Assembly (NCBI RefSeq): GCF_025917685.1
Contig: NZ_CP089518.1
Span: 4,667,501-4,731,500, forward strand
DNA length: 64,000 bases
Direction of reading: 5' to 3'
Source of the DNA: Bacillus cereus
Lineage (GTDB): Bacteria; Bacillota; Bacilli; Bacillales; Bacillaceae_G
Shown: piece after piece, positions 29,215 through 37,675 of the stretch
How the letters are laid out: each line of letters opens with the position of its first letter
Position numbering within the stretch: position 1 is the stretch's first letter
Position numbers and translations under genes: made by a program
The notes under the pieces: generated by a model
Told to the model about the DNA's origin: nothing
The model's input: the letters and a program-made list of their open reading frames with translations, nothing else
Database searches by the model: none

Positions 29215-29584
29215 ATATCATAACAACACGCATTCAAAAAATCGCACGAAATTTGTCATAGAAATTTAACATAATACTTCCCTATATTAGTCGGTTTTAT
29301 TCCAGAATTCAAGCACCTAGCGAATTATCAATATTTTAAAATAACATAGCGTTTTCAAGGGTTTTTCAGCCTTTTTTTCATGTATTTTCCTTTCCCTGTA
29401 TTTTATACAATTAAAAAAGCATCTATGCGAAAACTTACACACAATTCAGTCGTTTTCAGAAGTATTATAAACTTAAATATGCTATCATTTATTTGAAAGT
29501 GTCATCATTTGCAGGATTTTCATGTACATATGAACAATATATGAAATCAATATTAAAATTCCATCATCTATAGGGGGAATGAAA

Positions 29585-30574
29585 ATGACAGAAAATCAAA
29601 AGGTTTACGACATAACAATTATTGGTGGTGGCCCAACAGGACTATTCACCGCATTTTATGGCGGAATGAGACAGGCAAGTGTAAAAATTATTGAAAGCTT
29701 ACCTCAACTTGGGGGGCAATTATCTGCGCTATATCCTGAGAAATACATTTATGATGTAGCTGGATTCCCGAAAGTACGCGCACAAGAGTTAGTTGATAAC
29801 TTAAAAGAGCAAATGAAGAAATTTGATCCAACCGTTTGCTTAGAGGAAGCTGTTGATACTCTTGAAAAACAGGCTGACGGTATATTTAAGCTTGTTACAA
29901 ATAAACAAACCCACTACTCTAAATCTGTCATTATTACTGCTGGTAATGGTGCTTTCCAACCACGCCGCTTAGAATTAGAAGGCACAGCAAAATACGAAAA
30001 GAAAAACTTACATTATTTCGTTGATGATATGAATAAATTTGCTGGAAAACGTGTCGTTGTATTCGGCGGCGGTGACTCAGCAGTAGACTGGACGATGATG
30101 TTAGAACCGATTGCAGACAAAGTTACAATCGTTCATCGCCGTGATAAATTCCGTGCACATGAACATAGCGTAGAAAGCTTACTGAATTCCCGTGCAGAAG
30201 TAAGCACACCGTATGTTCCAGTTGAGCTCATCGGTGATGACACGATTGAACAAGTTGTTCTTCAACACGTAAAAACAGAAGAAAAAGTTATCATTGATGT
30301 TGATGACGTAATCGTAAATTACGGCTTCGTGTCTTCGCTTGGTCCAATTAAAAACTGGGGCTTAGATATTCAAAAGAACAGCATCCTCGTGAATTCAAAA
30401 ATGGAAACAAATATTCCTGGCATTTATGCTGCCGGTGACATTTGTACATATGAAGGAAAAGTAAAACTCATTGCTTGCGGCTTTGGTGAAGCACCGACAG
30501 CAGTAAATAATGCAAAAGCTTACTTCGATCCAAACGCAAAACTCCAACCAATGCATAGCTCAAGTATGTTTTAA
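29585..30574 (+). CDS. yumC: Ferredoxin/flavodoxin-NADP+ reductase (YumC type)
   Basis: A ~329-residue thioredoxin-reductase-like ferredoxin-NADP+ oxidoreductase. The FAD motif is [10 protein letters not shown] near the N-terminus, the NADPH motif [12 protein letters not shown] (about residue 155), and the closing FAD motif [14 protein letters not shown]. The CxxC of thioredoxin reductases is absent, as expected for this class. I favour the ATG at 29585, 7 bases after AGGGGG; the ATG at 29579 abuts it and is the common annotation. It is divergent from ndh. Confidence 0.95.
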   Translation: MTENQKVYDITIIGGGPTGLFTAFYGGMRQASVKIIESLPQLGGQLSALYPEKYIYDVAGFPKVRAQELVDNLKEQMKKFDPTVCLEEAVDTLEKQADGIFKLVTNKQTHYSKSVIITAGNGAFQPRRLELEGTAKYEKKNLHYFVDDMNKFAGKRVVVFGGGDSAVDWTMMLEPIADKVTIVHRRDKFRAHEHSVESLLNSRAEVSTPYVPVELIGDDTIEQVVLQHVKTEEKVIIDVDDVIVNYGFVSSLGPIKNWGLDIQKNSILVNSKMETNIPGIYAAGDICTYEGKVKLIACGFGEAPTAVNNAKAYFDPNAKLQPMHSSSMF

Positions 30575-30579
30575 TATAG

Positions 30580-30623
30580 AAATGAAAAGAACTCCTTTTA
30601 CATGAAAGGAGTTCTTTTCATTT
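30580..30623 (+). terminator. Terminator after yumC
   Basis: A 19-bp perfect stem (left arm AAATGAAAAGAACTCCTTT), 6-base loop, T-rich end. Confidence 0.88.
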
Positions 30624-30705
30624 AAAGATTCCTAATCGAAATTCCTCTTTTTCCTAAATAAAATACATTTCAACTTAATAAAAAACACTACTCCCTTCCA
30701 AAATA

Positions 30706-30736
30706 TGTTATAATAAAAAACAGAACGTACGTTCCG
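30706..30736 (+). promoter_or_regulatory. Extended -10 promoter with palindromic operator (LexA-like or TetR-like)
   Basis: TGTTATAAT (30706-30714) is followed by the perfect palindrome GAACGTACGTTC (30723-30734), which would cover the transcription start. AGAACGTACGTTCC matches the Bacillus LexA box CGAACRNRYGTTYC at 13 of 14 positions. The same shape also fits some TetR operators. Confidence 0.6.
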
Positions 30737-30759
30737 TCCAATAAAGGGAGGTTTTATTA

Positions 30760-31236
30760 ATGAAAGAACCGATTATCGTAACAAAAGAAGCTTTCCAAGC
30801 AATCGGCGTCTCTATTACGACGACAAACGAAAAAGAGGCATCTACTGAAGGAGAAATTCCAAAGCTTTGGAATCGCTACTTCCAAGAACAAATTATGCAT
30901 CAAATTCCAAATCAACAAACAAAAGAAACATTCGCCTTCTATTCAAACTACGAATCGGATGAAACCGGTATATATCAATTTACTATTGGCATGCCCGTTT
31001 CTTCACTGGAAGACGTTCCTGAAAATATGACAGCTATAACAATACCTGCCACAACGTATGCAGTATTTACAACGAGAAAAGGCCCTGTGTCTGAAGTCGT
31101 GTGCGAGGCTTGGGAATATATTTGGCAATGGTCGAAAGAAAACAAACGCGCTTTTACAACAGATTTCGAACTGTATGATGAAAAAGCAACGGATCCAAAT
31201 AACGTACAATTAGATATTTATATTGCTTTAGCTTAA
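30760..31236 (+). CDS. GyrI-like / AraC effector-binding domain protein
   Basis: A 158-residue stand-alone effector-binding domain of the GyrI-like superfamily (small-molecule binding, also the C-terminal half of some AraC and MerR regulators). No DNA-binding domain is present. A family signature is GMPVSSLEDVPENMTAITIPA near the middle and the terminal DIYIALA. In E. coli the related SbmC/GyrI is SOS-induced and protects gyrase; the LexA-like palindrome upstream makes that comparison attractive but unproven. GGGAGG precedes the ATG. Confidence 0.82.
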   Translation: MKEPIIVTKEAFQAIGVSITTTNEKEASTEGEIPKLWNRYFQEQIMHQIPNQQTKETFAFYSNYESDETGIYQFTIGMPVSSLEDVPENMTAITIPATTYAVFTTRKGPVSEVVCEAWEYIWQWSKENKRAFTTDFELYDEKATDPNNVQLDIYIALA

Positions 31237-31264
31237 AAAAAGATGCCCTTCGGCATCTTTTTTG
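31235..31264 (+). terminator. Terminator after GyrI-like gene
   Basis: Stem AAAAAGATGCC closed by a CTTCGG-type tetraloop, then seven T. Confidence 0.9.
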
Positions 31265-31341
31265 TCGTTAAATAGCCACTGTGCAAATCCAACATTATTG
31301 TCTACAATGAGAAAGTGCAGTATAGAAATATTAGAAAGTGT

Positions 31342-31500
31342 ATAAAGTGAAACTATACTCAGTGGGGGTTTTGTTCATCCCCCCACTGAGTATCAGCCCT
31401 CACCAATCGGGCGTTTACGGGCAGTTGGTCTCCCACCTAACTTCTTTGCTCGAGCCAAATTTTGAGGTGGGAGCTTTACTGCCCGTTAACGCGGGATAAA
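31342..31500 (+). repeat. bcr1 repeat, full length (159 bp with flanks)
   Basis: Flanked by ATAAA at both ends. It contains a perfect 14-bp hairpin (ATACTCAGTGGGGG and complement), then CACCAATCGGGC, then a two-part stem (CGGGCAGT ... ACTGCCCG around CTCCCACCT ... AGGTGGGAG), and ends GCGGGATAAA. It lies between the GyrI-like gene and the MFS gene. Confidence 0.93.
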
Positions 31501-31553
31501 ACGATTGTTAACAGGTTTTTTAGTTTAAATTTGTCACATAGAAAGGAAGCAAT

Positions 31554-32801
31554 ATGGAGGAACTACAACAAAATAAATCTGCTTTAGAGGGACGCGGAAA
31601 ACCGTTATTAAAAAATACGAATTTCCTTTTTCTTTGGGCAGCTACTCTTTTTTCAAGTTTTGCTTTAGCCTTTTTTACTTTTTCACAAACGTGGTACATA
31701 GCAAAAACATTAAACCTTGAAGCTTCACTCGGTGTTGTTTTCGTAGCTCTTAGTGTTCCAAGGCTTATTTTTATGATTATTGGCGGCGCTGTAGCTGATA
31801 AATTCCCGAAAAAAAACATTATGTTTTATTCTAATATTATTCGTGCTATTCTCGTCGCAACCATTCTTACATGGTTCATCGTAGGTGATGTAACACTATA
31901 TACATTTGCTTTATTTGCTTTATTCTTTGGACTTGCTGATGCTTTTTTCTGGTCAGCTGATGGATCTATCTTACCTGAACTTGTAGAAAAAAGCCGTTTA
32001 ACACAAGCAAACTCACTTACACAAATGACAAACCAAGCATCGGTCATCTTAGGCCCTGTACTTGGCGGAATTCTTATCAAATTTACGAACTATGAAACGA
32101 TTTTTTCAATCACGATTTTATTACTGATCGTCGCAGCCATACTCGTTCAAAAAATACAATTTACGATGCCAGAGCAGCAAAATACAGACAAAGGCATGTT
32201 CACTTCTATTAAAGAAGGAATTTTATACGTAAAGGAATCACCATTCCTTTCAACTTTCCTTCTTTGTAGCGCCTTTTTAAACTTATTTTTAATTGGTCCG
32301 ATGCAAGTCGGTTTCCCGCTTTTCGTTAAAAATGTTTTGCACGGCGACTCACTCCAGTTCAGTTACTTAGAAGCATCTGTAGGAGGCGGAATGGCAATAG
32401 GCGCGGTCATTGTCGGATTAAAAAATATTAATCGTAGACGCGGCCTATTTTGCATTATCATGATGCTACTGTCTGGTGTCTTCTTCTTATCCATCAACTT
32501 TAGCACCGTACTTTGGCAAGCATTATTAGCTGGCATGTTTTACGGTATTACGATTGCAATGGCTATCGTTCCGCTTATGGCGATGATTCAATCGACAGTA
32601 AAAGAAGAAATGATGGGACGCGTAATGAGTTTACTTATGCTATCATCAATGGGCTTTATTCCGCTCTCTTATGCATTCACATCTATTGCGCTTGCAATAG
32701 GAATTCCAATCGTAACCGTTATGAAAAGTGGTGCAATCGCGGTTATTGTCTTCGTACTATTTGTAGCGATTCGTGTGCCAGTCGTAAGAAAGTTCGATTA
32801 G
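31554..32801 (+). CDS. MFS transporter
   Basis: A 415-residue major facilitator superfamily protein with 12 predicted helices. The loop-2/3 region (GGAVADKFPKKNIMFYSN, about residues 75-92) is the recognisable MFS motif. The family resembles EntS/macrolide-efflux type exporters, but the substrate cannot be read. AAAGGAAG precedes the ATG. A bcr1 copy ends 53 bases upstream, so the promoter must lie within or just after the repeat. Confidence 0.88.
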   Translation: MEELQQNKSALEGRGKPLLKNTNFLFLWAATLFSSFALAFFTFSQTWYIAKTLNLEASLGVVFVALSVPRLIFMIIGGAVADKFPKKNIMFYSNIIRAILVATILTWFIVGDVTLYTFALFALFFGLADAFFWSADGSILPELVEKSRLTQANSLTQMTNQASVILGPVLGGILIKFTNYETIFSITILLLIVAAILVQKIQFTMPEQQNTDKGMFTSIKEGILYVKESPFLSTFLLCSAFLNLFLIGPMQVGFPLFVKNVLHGDSLQFSYLEASVGGGMAIGAVIVGLKNINRRRGLFCIIMMLLSGVFFLSINFSTVLWQALLAGMFYGITIAMAIVPLMAMIQSTVKEEMMGRVMSLLMLSSMGFIPLSYAFTSIALAIGIPIVTVMKSGAIAVIVFVLFVAIRVPVVRKFD

Positions 32802-32818
32802 CTAATTAGAGTCATGTA

Positions 32819-33100
32819 CTATACGCATGGCTCTTTTTCAAATGGATCAAACAGCGATATCCCCTTACTTCTCCTTGATGCAGCTCCCCACTCTAATCCA
32901 ACCTCTAAAAATAAATCCCGCACTGTACTATTTATAAGACTGATTATATCAGGGGCGAAATAAATAGGAAAACCAAATGTTTGGCTACGCCAAACCGAAA
33001 TTCATCTCCCACACGCCACTAGACTATCGTCTTTCACACGCCTGAGGAAGGAGACTTCTTTCGGATAATACGTTAAACTCTTCTTTACTTCGAAATTCAC
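32819..33100 (-). pseudogene. Decayed ORF (94 codons) with an in-frame TGA
   Basis: On the minus strand one frame runs from GTG (33100) to TAG (32819), 94 codons, broken only by TGA at codon 33 (33004-33002). Before the stop it reads VNFEVKKSLTYYPKEVSF...; after it ...FGFPIYFAPDIISL and EVGLEWGAASRRSKG. The composition is protein-like. I do not recognise the family. Most likely a relic of a small gene. Confidence 0.45.
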
Positions 33101-33211
33101 TGTGTGGTTTCATTAAATTATATAAGCTTCCCATTTTTATCACCTCATTTATAGGTAAGAGTCAGGAAGAAAAATTGGCGTGATATTTTAAATTTTTTTG
33201 GAGGTGACAAT

Positions 33212-33673
33212 ATGATCGTAATAAGTGCTTGTTTAGGTGGTATCGCTTGTCGGTATGATGGAAATGACAATCTCGTTTCAAAAATAGAGGAGCTACTGCA
33301 GAAAGAAGATACAGTCCTCGTTTGTCCTGAAGTATTAGGAGGATTACCAACGCCTCGTCCTTCAGCTGAAATTATTGGTGGGAATGGCGATGACGTTTTG
33401 GATGGAAAAGCGAAAGTGATGACAAAAGACGGAAAGAATGTCACAGAAGCCTTCGTAAATGGTGCTTATAAAGCGTTAGAACAAATTAAAGATTTACATC
33501 CAGAGTATATTATTTTAAAAGAACGTAGTCCATCTTGTGGTAGTTCTACGATTTATACTGGAGAATTTAACGGTAATAAACAAACTGGTTATGGGGTAAC
33601 AACTGCTTTATTTAAAAGACATGGCTTTACAGTCATTTCAGAAGAGGATTTTGAGAACGAAAAAAGGAATTGA
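33212..33673 (+). CDS. DUF523 domain-containing protein
   Basis: A 153-residue DUF523 protein with the family Cys pattern: SACLGGIACRYDG (residues ~5-17), VCPEVLGGLPTPRP (~42-55) and the C-terminal ERSPSCGSSTIY. The conserved cysteines suggest a metal or Fe-S site; the function is unknown. GGAGGTGA precedes the ATG. Its end overlaps a bidirectional terminator. Confidence 0.9.
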   Translation: MIVISACLGGIACRYDGNDNLVSKIEELLQKEDTVLVCPEVLGGLPTPRPSAEIIGGNGDDVLDGKAKVMTKDGKNVTEAFVNGAYKALEQIKDLHPEYIILKERSPSCGSSTIYTGEFNGNKQTGYGVTTALFKRHGFTVISEEDFENEKRN

Positions 33674-33697
33674 CCCTGTTCGTCAATTCCTTTTCTA
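33662..33697. terminator. Bidirectional terminator between DUF523 and YxeA-like genes
   Basis: Stem AAAAGGAATTGAC with its complement; T-runs on both strands. The left arm holds the DUF523 stop codon. Confidence 0.88.
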
Positions 33698-33703
33698 TCT
33701 GTC

Positions 33704-34057
33704 TTATTTCACGCCTAATTTTTCTTTCACTTTCGCTGGAAGTTCGTCTTTTTTCACTTCTTCCCAAGCTGTTACACCTTTTTTATCTGAGTGGTATAAG
33801 CGTAAGAATGCTTCTTTACGAAGATTTTTCACAGCTGTAAATTCTAACTCTTTTTCTTTACCTTCTTTATCAAATGCAGGTAACTTATATTGATAATCTT
33901 TATATGGTTCACCATTACTAGACTTACCATTATACTCTTTTCCATCTACTGTAATTTGAACGTAATACTCGTCTTTACCCATACGGTTAATATCACAACC
34001 AACTAACAAACTTGCAAATACAACTAAAATACTAAATAGTGCAATGTATCTTTTCAT
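33704..34057 (-). CDS. YxeA family lipoprotein
   Basis: A 117-residue lipoprotein of the YxeA (DUF1093) family. Signal peptide with lipobox LLVGC (Cys at about 20). The mature part carries the family motif YYVQITVDGK and a C-terminal half rich in Lys. It is a small OB-like extracytoplasmic domain of unknown role. I start at the ATG at 34057 behind GAGGTGAAGG; a GTG three codons earlier is less good. Confidence 0.85.
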   Translation of the reverse strand: MKRYIALFSILVVFASLLVGCDINRMGKDEYYVQITVDGKEYNGKSSNGEPYKDYQYKLPAFDKEGKEKELEFTAVKNLRKEAFLRLYHSDKKGVTAWEEVKKDELPAKVKEKLGVK

Positions 34058-34163
34058 TTCCTTCACCTCATATGTTTTTTCTTATATTCTTATCTTAAAG
34101 CCCAGAGCTTAAAGAAGAAATTCAAAAACATGACATGAACATTACACTTTTGTAAGATAATAA

Positions 34164-34802
34164 TTATTTCTTCACTTTAGAAACCGTCATCCCGTCACCA
34201 ATTGGAATAAGTACAGATTCTAAACTTGGATGATTCGCTACTACTTCATTAAACTTCTTCATAGCTTCTGTATAACGTTTTGATTTCACACTTTCATCAG
34301 CTACACTACCAGCAGCTAGAACATTATCTGTAACAATTAATGCGCCTGGCTTAGCAAGCTGAATGCAGTATGTTAAGTAATTTTCATAATTCTCTTTATC
34401 AGCATCGATAAAGAAGAAATCAAATCGCTTATTACCTGCGGCTAATTTTTCAAGACTTAGTAAAGCAGCACCAGTCATATACGACACTTGTTTTCCAAAT
34501 CCCGCTTTATGTAAATTGCTGTGCGCTACCTTTGCATATTTCTCTTCTAGTTCAAGTGAAGTTAACGTGCCTTCTTCTCCAAAACCTTTCGCAAGACAAA
34601 TTCCGCTATACCCACCTAATGCACCTATTTCTAAAATATCTTTCGCTCCAGAAATGGAAACTAACATCGTTAAAAGTTTACCCGAAGAAGGTGATACTGA
34701 TATCGGCGGCATTTCGTTTTCTTTTATGGAAGCAATCACTTCATCCAAAAGAACATCTTGACCACAAAATACAGAATCAATATAACGATTAATTTGTTTC
34801 AT
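34164..34802 (-). CDS. SAM-dependent O-methyltransferase
   Basis: A 212-residue class I methyltransferase of the catechol/caffeoyl-CoA O-methyltransferase family. The SAM motif is ILEIGALGGYSGICLA (residues ~55-70); the metal-binding acidic residues are in FFFIDADKENY and VTDNVLAAG. The B. cereus family has several such genes of uncertain substrate. Its start overlaps the end of the upstream gene by 14 bases, indicating an operon. Confidence 0.9.
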   Translation of the reverse strand: MKQINRYIDSVFCGQDVLLDEVIASIKENEMPPISVSPSSGKLLTMLVSISGAKDILEIGALGGYSGICLAKGFGEEGTLTSLELEEKYAKVAHSNLHKAGFGKQVSYMTGAALLSLEKLAAGNKRFDFFFIDADKENYENYLTYCIQLAKPGALIVTDNVLAAGSVADESVKSKRYTEAMKKFNEVVANHPSLESVLIPIGDGMTVSKVKK

Positions 34803-35130
34803 CAGATGCAGTCCCTTTCTCTAAATCTGCCTTCTCATCTAACATAGACGCTTCTTCCGTTTCACTCTCATGTATTTCAAATAGTTGTGTAAATTCATTA
34901 ATAACCATATCAATTGCCTTTAATTCCCCGATTAAAATTTGCTGAATAGACTGGAATTCTGGCTTACTTAACTGTTGTTTAATTGTCACTCGTTTTAAAT
35001 TCATCATTTCTAAAAAGGCAATTGCTCTCCCGCGGCGAAATGTTTTCGGCCCGCGATGATGAGATCCATCTCTCCCCCTATGACGCTCACCACGGTGACG
35101 GCCTTCTTTCATAAACTTATCTTCTCTCAT
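34789..35130 (-). CDS. Uncharacterised His/Arg-rich protein
   Basis: A 113-residue protein of unknown family. The first 35 residues are extremely His/Arg/Gly-rich (RHRGERHRGRDGSHHRGPK), then a helical region (about 38-88) and an acidic tail. The basic head suggests nucleic-acid or metal contact, which is inference. AAAGGGGG precedes the ATG. It overlaps the methyltransferase start by 14 bases. Confidence 0.72.
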   Translation of the reverse strand: MREDKFMKEGRHRGERHRGRDGSHHRGPKTFRRGRAIAFLEMMNLKRVTIKQQLSKPEFQSIQQILIGELKAIDMVINEFTQLFEIHESETEEASMLDEKADLEKGTASDETN

Positions 35131-35156
35131 TTCAAATCCCCCTTTGTATACAAAAT

Positions 35157-35208
35157 AAAAAACCTTAAGGGAAATGAATTTTATAATTCATCTCTCTTAA
35201 GGTTTTTT
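35157..35208 (-). terminator. Terminator after the small basic membrane protein
   Basis: A long imperfect hairpin with outer arms AAAAAACCTTAAG / CTTAAGGTTTTTT and an inner ATGAATT/AATTCAT stem. Confidence 0.8.
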
Positions 35209-35247
35209 CTCCGCTATCTCTTTACTGCCAATTTTTCTATGTACCTA

Positions 35248-35436
35248 TTACCGCCAATAACGTCTTTCACGCCAGTTTCGCCACTTATCACGGATTTTAT
35301 CACGTAATTTCCTTATACCGTTTATTACACCTTCTATTATGCATTCTATTATAATATCTATCACAATGTATCTTATAAACCTAAAAATAGAGCCTATCAC
35401 GTACTTCACTACAAATTCAAAAATATCTTCCAACAT
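35248..35436 (-). CDS. Small membrane-associated basic protein, unknown
   Basis: A 62-residue protein: a hydrophobic N-terminal half (about residues 3-38, Ile-rich) and a very basic, Trp-containing tail (RDKIRDKWRNWRERR). The start is the ATG at 35436 after AGGAGGGG; nine upstream codons are dismissed. I do not recognise it. The amphipathic basic end suggests surface or membrane binding (inference). Confidence 0.65.
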   Translation of the reverse strand: MLEDIFEFVVKYVIGSIFRFIRYIVIDIIIECIIEGVINGIRKLRDKIRDKWRNWRERRYWR

Positions 35437-35500
35437 ATATCCCCTCCTCTTTCTATCCTTCAATTATACTTGTAAGAAAGAGAACGATTAAAGCAAAATA

Positions 35501-35546
35501 AAAGACCTCCTTAACGATTTTATTCCATCGCTAAAAAGGTCTTTTT
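35501..35546 (-). terminator. Terminator after yutM
   Basis: Stem AAAGACCT / AGGTCTTT with a partly paired interior; T-rich on both sides. Confidence 0.75.
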
Positions 35547-35563
35547 CTATTTCGGCCAAAAAT

Positions 35564-35917
35564 TTAGCACTCTTCTGGCTTACCAGCATTCGAAGCTGTA
35601 CGGAAAGATGATCCACATCCGCATGATGCGATTGCGTTTGGATTATCGATTGTAAACCCACCGCCAAGCATAGATTGTTTATAATCAACTTTTACTCCTT
35701 TAACAATTGGAGCACTTTCTTTATCAATAACAAATTCAACACCGAAAAATTCAAGAACTGTGTCGTCTTCGTTTGGTTCTACTTCAAATCCTAGGCCGTA
35801 AGAAAGACCACTACATCCGCCGCCATGTACAGCAAGGCGCACGTACTTCTCTCCATCTTCAGCATCTTTTAACATATCTTTAATTTGAAAAGCTGCTTGT
35901 TCTGTTACTTCAATCAT
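35564..35917 (-). CDS. yutM: HesB/IscA-type iron-sulfur carrier YutM
   Basis: A 117-residue A-type Fe-S carrier. The three conserved cysteines are visible: GGGCSGLSYG (about residue 43) and the C-terminal SCGCGSSF. It receives Fe-S clusters from SUF and passes them to client enzymes; lipA and the NifU-like yutI are further clients or helpers in this window. I start at the ATG of MIEVTEQ; the 13 upstream codons are not conserved in character. Confidence 0.93.
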   Translation of the reverse strand: MIEVTEQAAFQIKDMLKDAEDGEKYVRLAVHGGGCSGLSYGLGFEVEPNEDDTVLEFFGVEFVIDKESAPIVKGVKVDYKQSMLGGGFTIDNPNAIASCGCGSSFRTASNAGKPEEC

Positions 35918-35958
35918 GAAATACACCATCCTTTCTGTTCTCGTTCTATTATACATCT

Positions 35959-36825
35959 TTACGCTTCTATCTTGTACTCATACACTCCGCGGCAAATTAC
36001 TTCCGCAGGTCCTTTCATTAACACATTCCCTTCTTCTGTCCATGCAATCATTAAATCGCCACCTGCTAAGTGCACTGTAATTTCTTTACCACGTTCCATT
36101 TTTCCATTGAGAATCGCCGCAACTACAGCTGCGCATGCTCCTGTCCCGCAAGCTTGCGTTACACCAGATCCACGTTCCCAAACGCGGAAATTCATTTCTT
36201 CATCATTCAAAATCTCGATGAACTCAACATTCACTCGCTCCGGGAACATTTCATGCGTCTCAAGAACTGGCCCTAACGTTGTAAGAGGCGCTTTTTCTAC
36301 ATCATCAACAAAAATAACCGCATGTGGATTCCCCATTGAAACAGCTGTAAATGCATAACGGTGATTATTGTATAAGAAGTTTTCACGAATAAATGGTGTT
36401 TCTCCTTCACCCAGCATCGGTATCTCTTCGCGTGTTAAACGAGGTGCCCCCATGTCGATTTTCGCTAACGTAACTTTGTCATCTTCTACCGTTACTTCTG
36501 CCGTAACGATACCAGCTAACGTTTCAATTGTGAAAACTGTATCTTCTACTAGTTTATGCTCATACGCATATTTCGCTACGCAGCGTAAACCATTTCCACA
36601 GCTCTTTCCTTCTGAACCATCGTTATTAAACATACGCATTTTTACTGGTGCCACATCAGAAGGACAAATTAAAATCATTCCATCCGCACCAATACCAGTA
36701 TTAATATTCGAAACCTTTTCTGCTACAAGAGCTAAATCTTCTTCTCTAATTTGTTCCTCAAACATATTTACATATATATAACTATTGCCAAGACCATGCA
36801 TTTTTGTAAAAGAAAATTGGCTCAT
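35959..36825 (-). CDS. dapF: Diaminopimelate epimerase
   Basis: A 288-residue DapF. Both catalytic cysteines are present: [12 protein letters not shown] (about residue 75) and [11 protein letters not shown] (about residue 225). It converts LL- to meso-diaminopimelate for lysine and peptidoglycan. A promoter TTGTGT (36887-36882), 17 bases, TATACT (36864-36859) lies upstream on the minus strand. Confidence 0.96.
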   Translation of the reverse strand: MSQFSFTKMHGLGNSYIYVNMFEEQIREEDLALVAEKVSNINTGIGADGMILICPSDVAPVKMRMFNNDGSEGKSCGNGLRCVAKYAYEHKLVEDTVFTIETLAGIVTAEVTVEDDKVTLAKIDMGAPRLTREEIPMLGEGETPFIRENFLYNNHRYAFTAVSMGNPHAVIFVDDVEKAPLTTLGPVLETHEMFPERVNVEFIEILNDEEMNFRVWERGSGVTQACGTGACAAVVAAILNGKMERGKEITVHLAGGDLMIAWTEEGNVLMKGPAEVICRGVYEYKIEA

Positions 36826-36858
36826 TTTTATTCACTCCAAAAATAATTTATTATTTCA

Positions 36859-36887
36859 AGTATAAAATGCATGCTTTTAGAACACAA
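36859..36887 (-). promoter_or_regulatory. dapF promoter
   Basis: TTGTGT, 17-base spacer, TATACT on the minus strand, about 34 bases before the dapF start codon. Confidence 0.6.
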
Positions 36888-36912
36888 TATGAATGTCCCC
36901 CGTTTCTCATAT

Positions 36913-36988
36913 TTGACAACGTTTTGGCGATAAGTCATTCTTACACAAATCGTGTAAGAAAAAAGCCCTTCTAAAAGGGCCTTTTTTT
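36913..36988 (+). ncRNA. Possible small RNA with two hairpins
   Basis: Plus strand: TTGACA (36913-36918) without a good -10, then TCTTACAC/GTGTAAGA hairpin (36939-36959) and a GCCCTT/AAGGGC stem followed by seven T (36964-36988). The second hairpin is a strong terminator on either strand and has no plus-strand gene before it. Confidence 0.3.
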
Positions 36989-37040
36989 ATTTATATTCCG
37001 TATTATCCTCCCCTGCGAAATAACCTTTTATCTAATGAAA

Positions 37041-37068
37041 AAGGTGTTGCCGATTCGCAACACCTTAA
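37041..37068 (-). terminator. Terminator after yuzB
   Basis: Stem AAGGTGTTGC / GCAACACCTT, T-run on the minus strand. Confidence 0.85.
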
Positions 37069-37304
37069 AACATTGGATTTTCATCCAAATAATCATATAC
37101 ATTATTAACAAGTTCTTCTACTGTCGCACCTTGTACTACTTCACCATTCACAAGGGCAAATGGTCCTTCAAAACAAATACCACAATATCCTAAACAACCA
37201 TACTCCATTACATCTAAATTCGGATCTTTTTCTAATTTCTCTAAAGCTGCTTGTGAACCACTCGCAAGGTTACCTACACAAAATTCAATTAACGGTTTAA
37301 TCAA
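37065..37304 (-). CDS. yuzB: YuzB-like (DUF1450) protein
   Basis: A 79-residue DUF1450 protein. It carries four cysteines, three of them in [16 protein letters not shown], which looks like a thioredoxin-like ferredoxin or metal site. Its role is unknown. It starts at TTG behind GGGGGGAG, giving the normal family length. Position next to dapF and yutJ matches B. subtilis. Confidence 0.85.
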
Positions 37305-37564
37305 AATTCTCCCCCCTGTACTACAAAACAAATTACCTTCTGACTTCATCTATAAGAAGAAAACTAAGCTGTTTCTTGTTGTTTTCGTTACATTTACTAA
37401 ACTATTCAATTCCTTCACTATTTCACTTCAAAGAAAATATTCTTATCTATATAAATATATTCACGACACCGCTTTTCGGCCTTCATAATGAAATAGTAAC
37501 TAGAAAAAGAAAACAGTTTACTTTACTTTTCTTCTTATTGTACAACAGAGTATTCATTCATGCA

Positions 37565-37593
37565 TTGTTATTTGTTCACAAATTCGATATAAT
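37565..37593 (+). promoter_or_regulatory. Promoter of yutJ
   Basis: TTGTTA (37565-37570), 17 bases, TATAAT (37588-37593). The spacer contains a short dyad ATTTG-TTCA-CAAAT. The rest of the 37305-37675 spacer shows no structure I recognise. Confidence 0.6.
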
Positions 37594-37675
37594 TTGATTG
37601 AGTAAAGTCAAAATATTTTATTAATATAAAATTTTAGGATTAGGGGATATTTCAACAGAAAAGGGGTAATCCATC

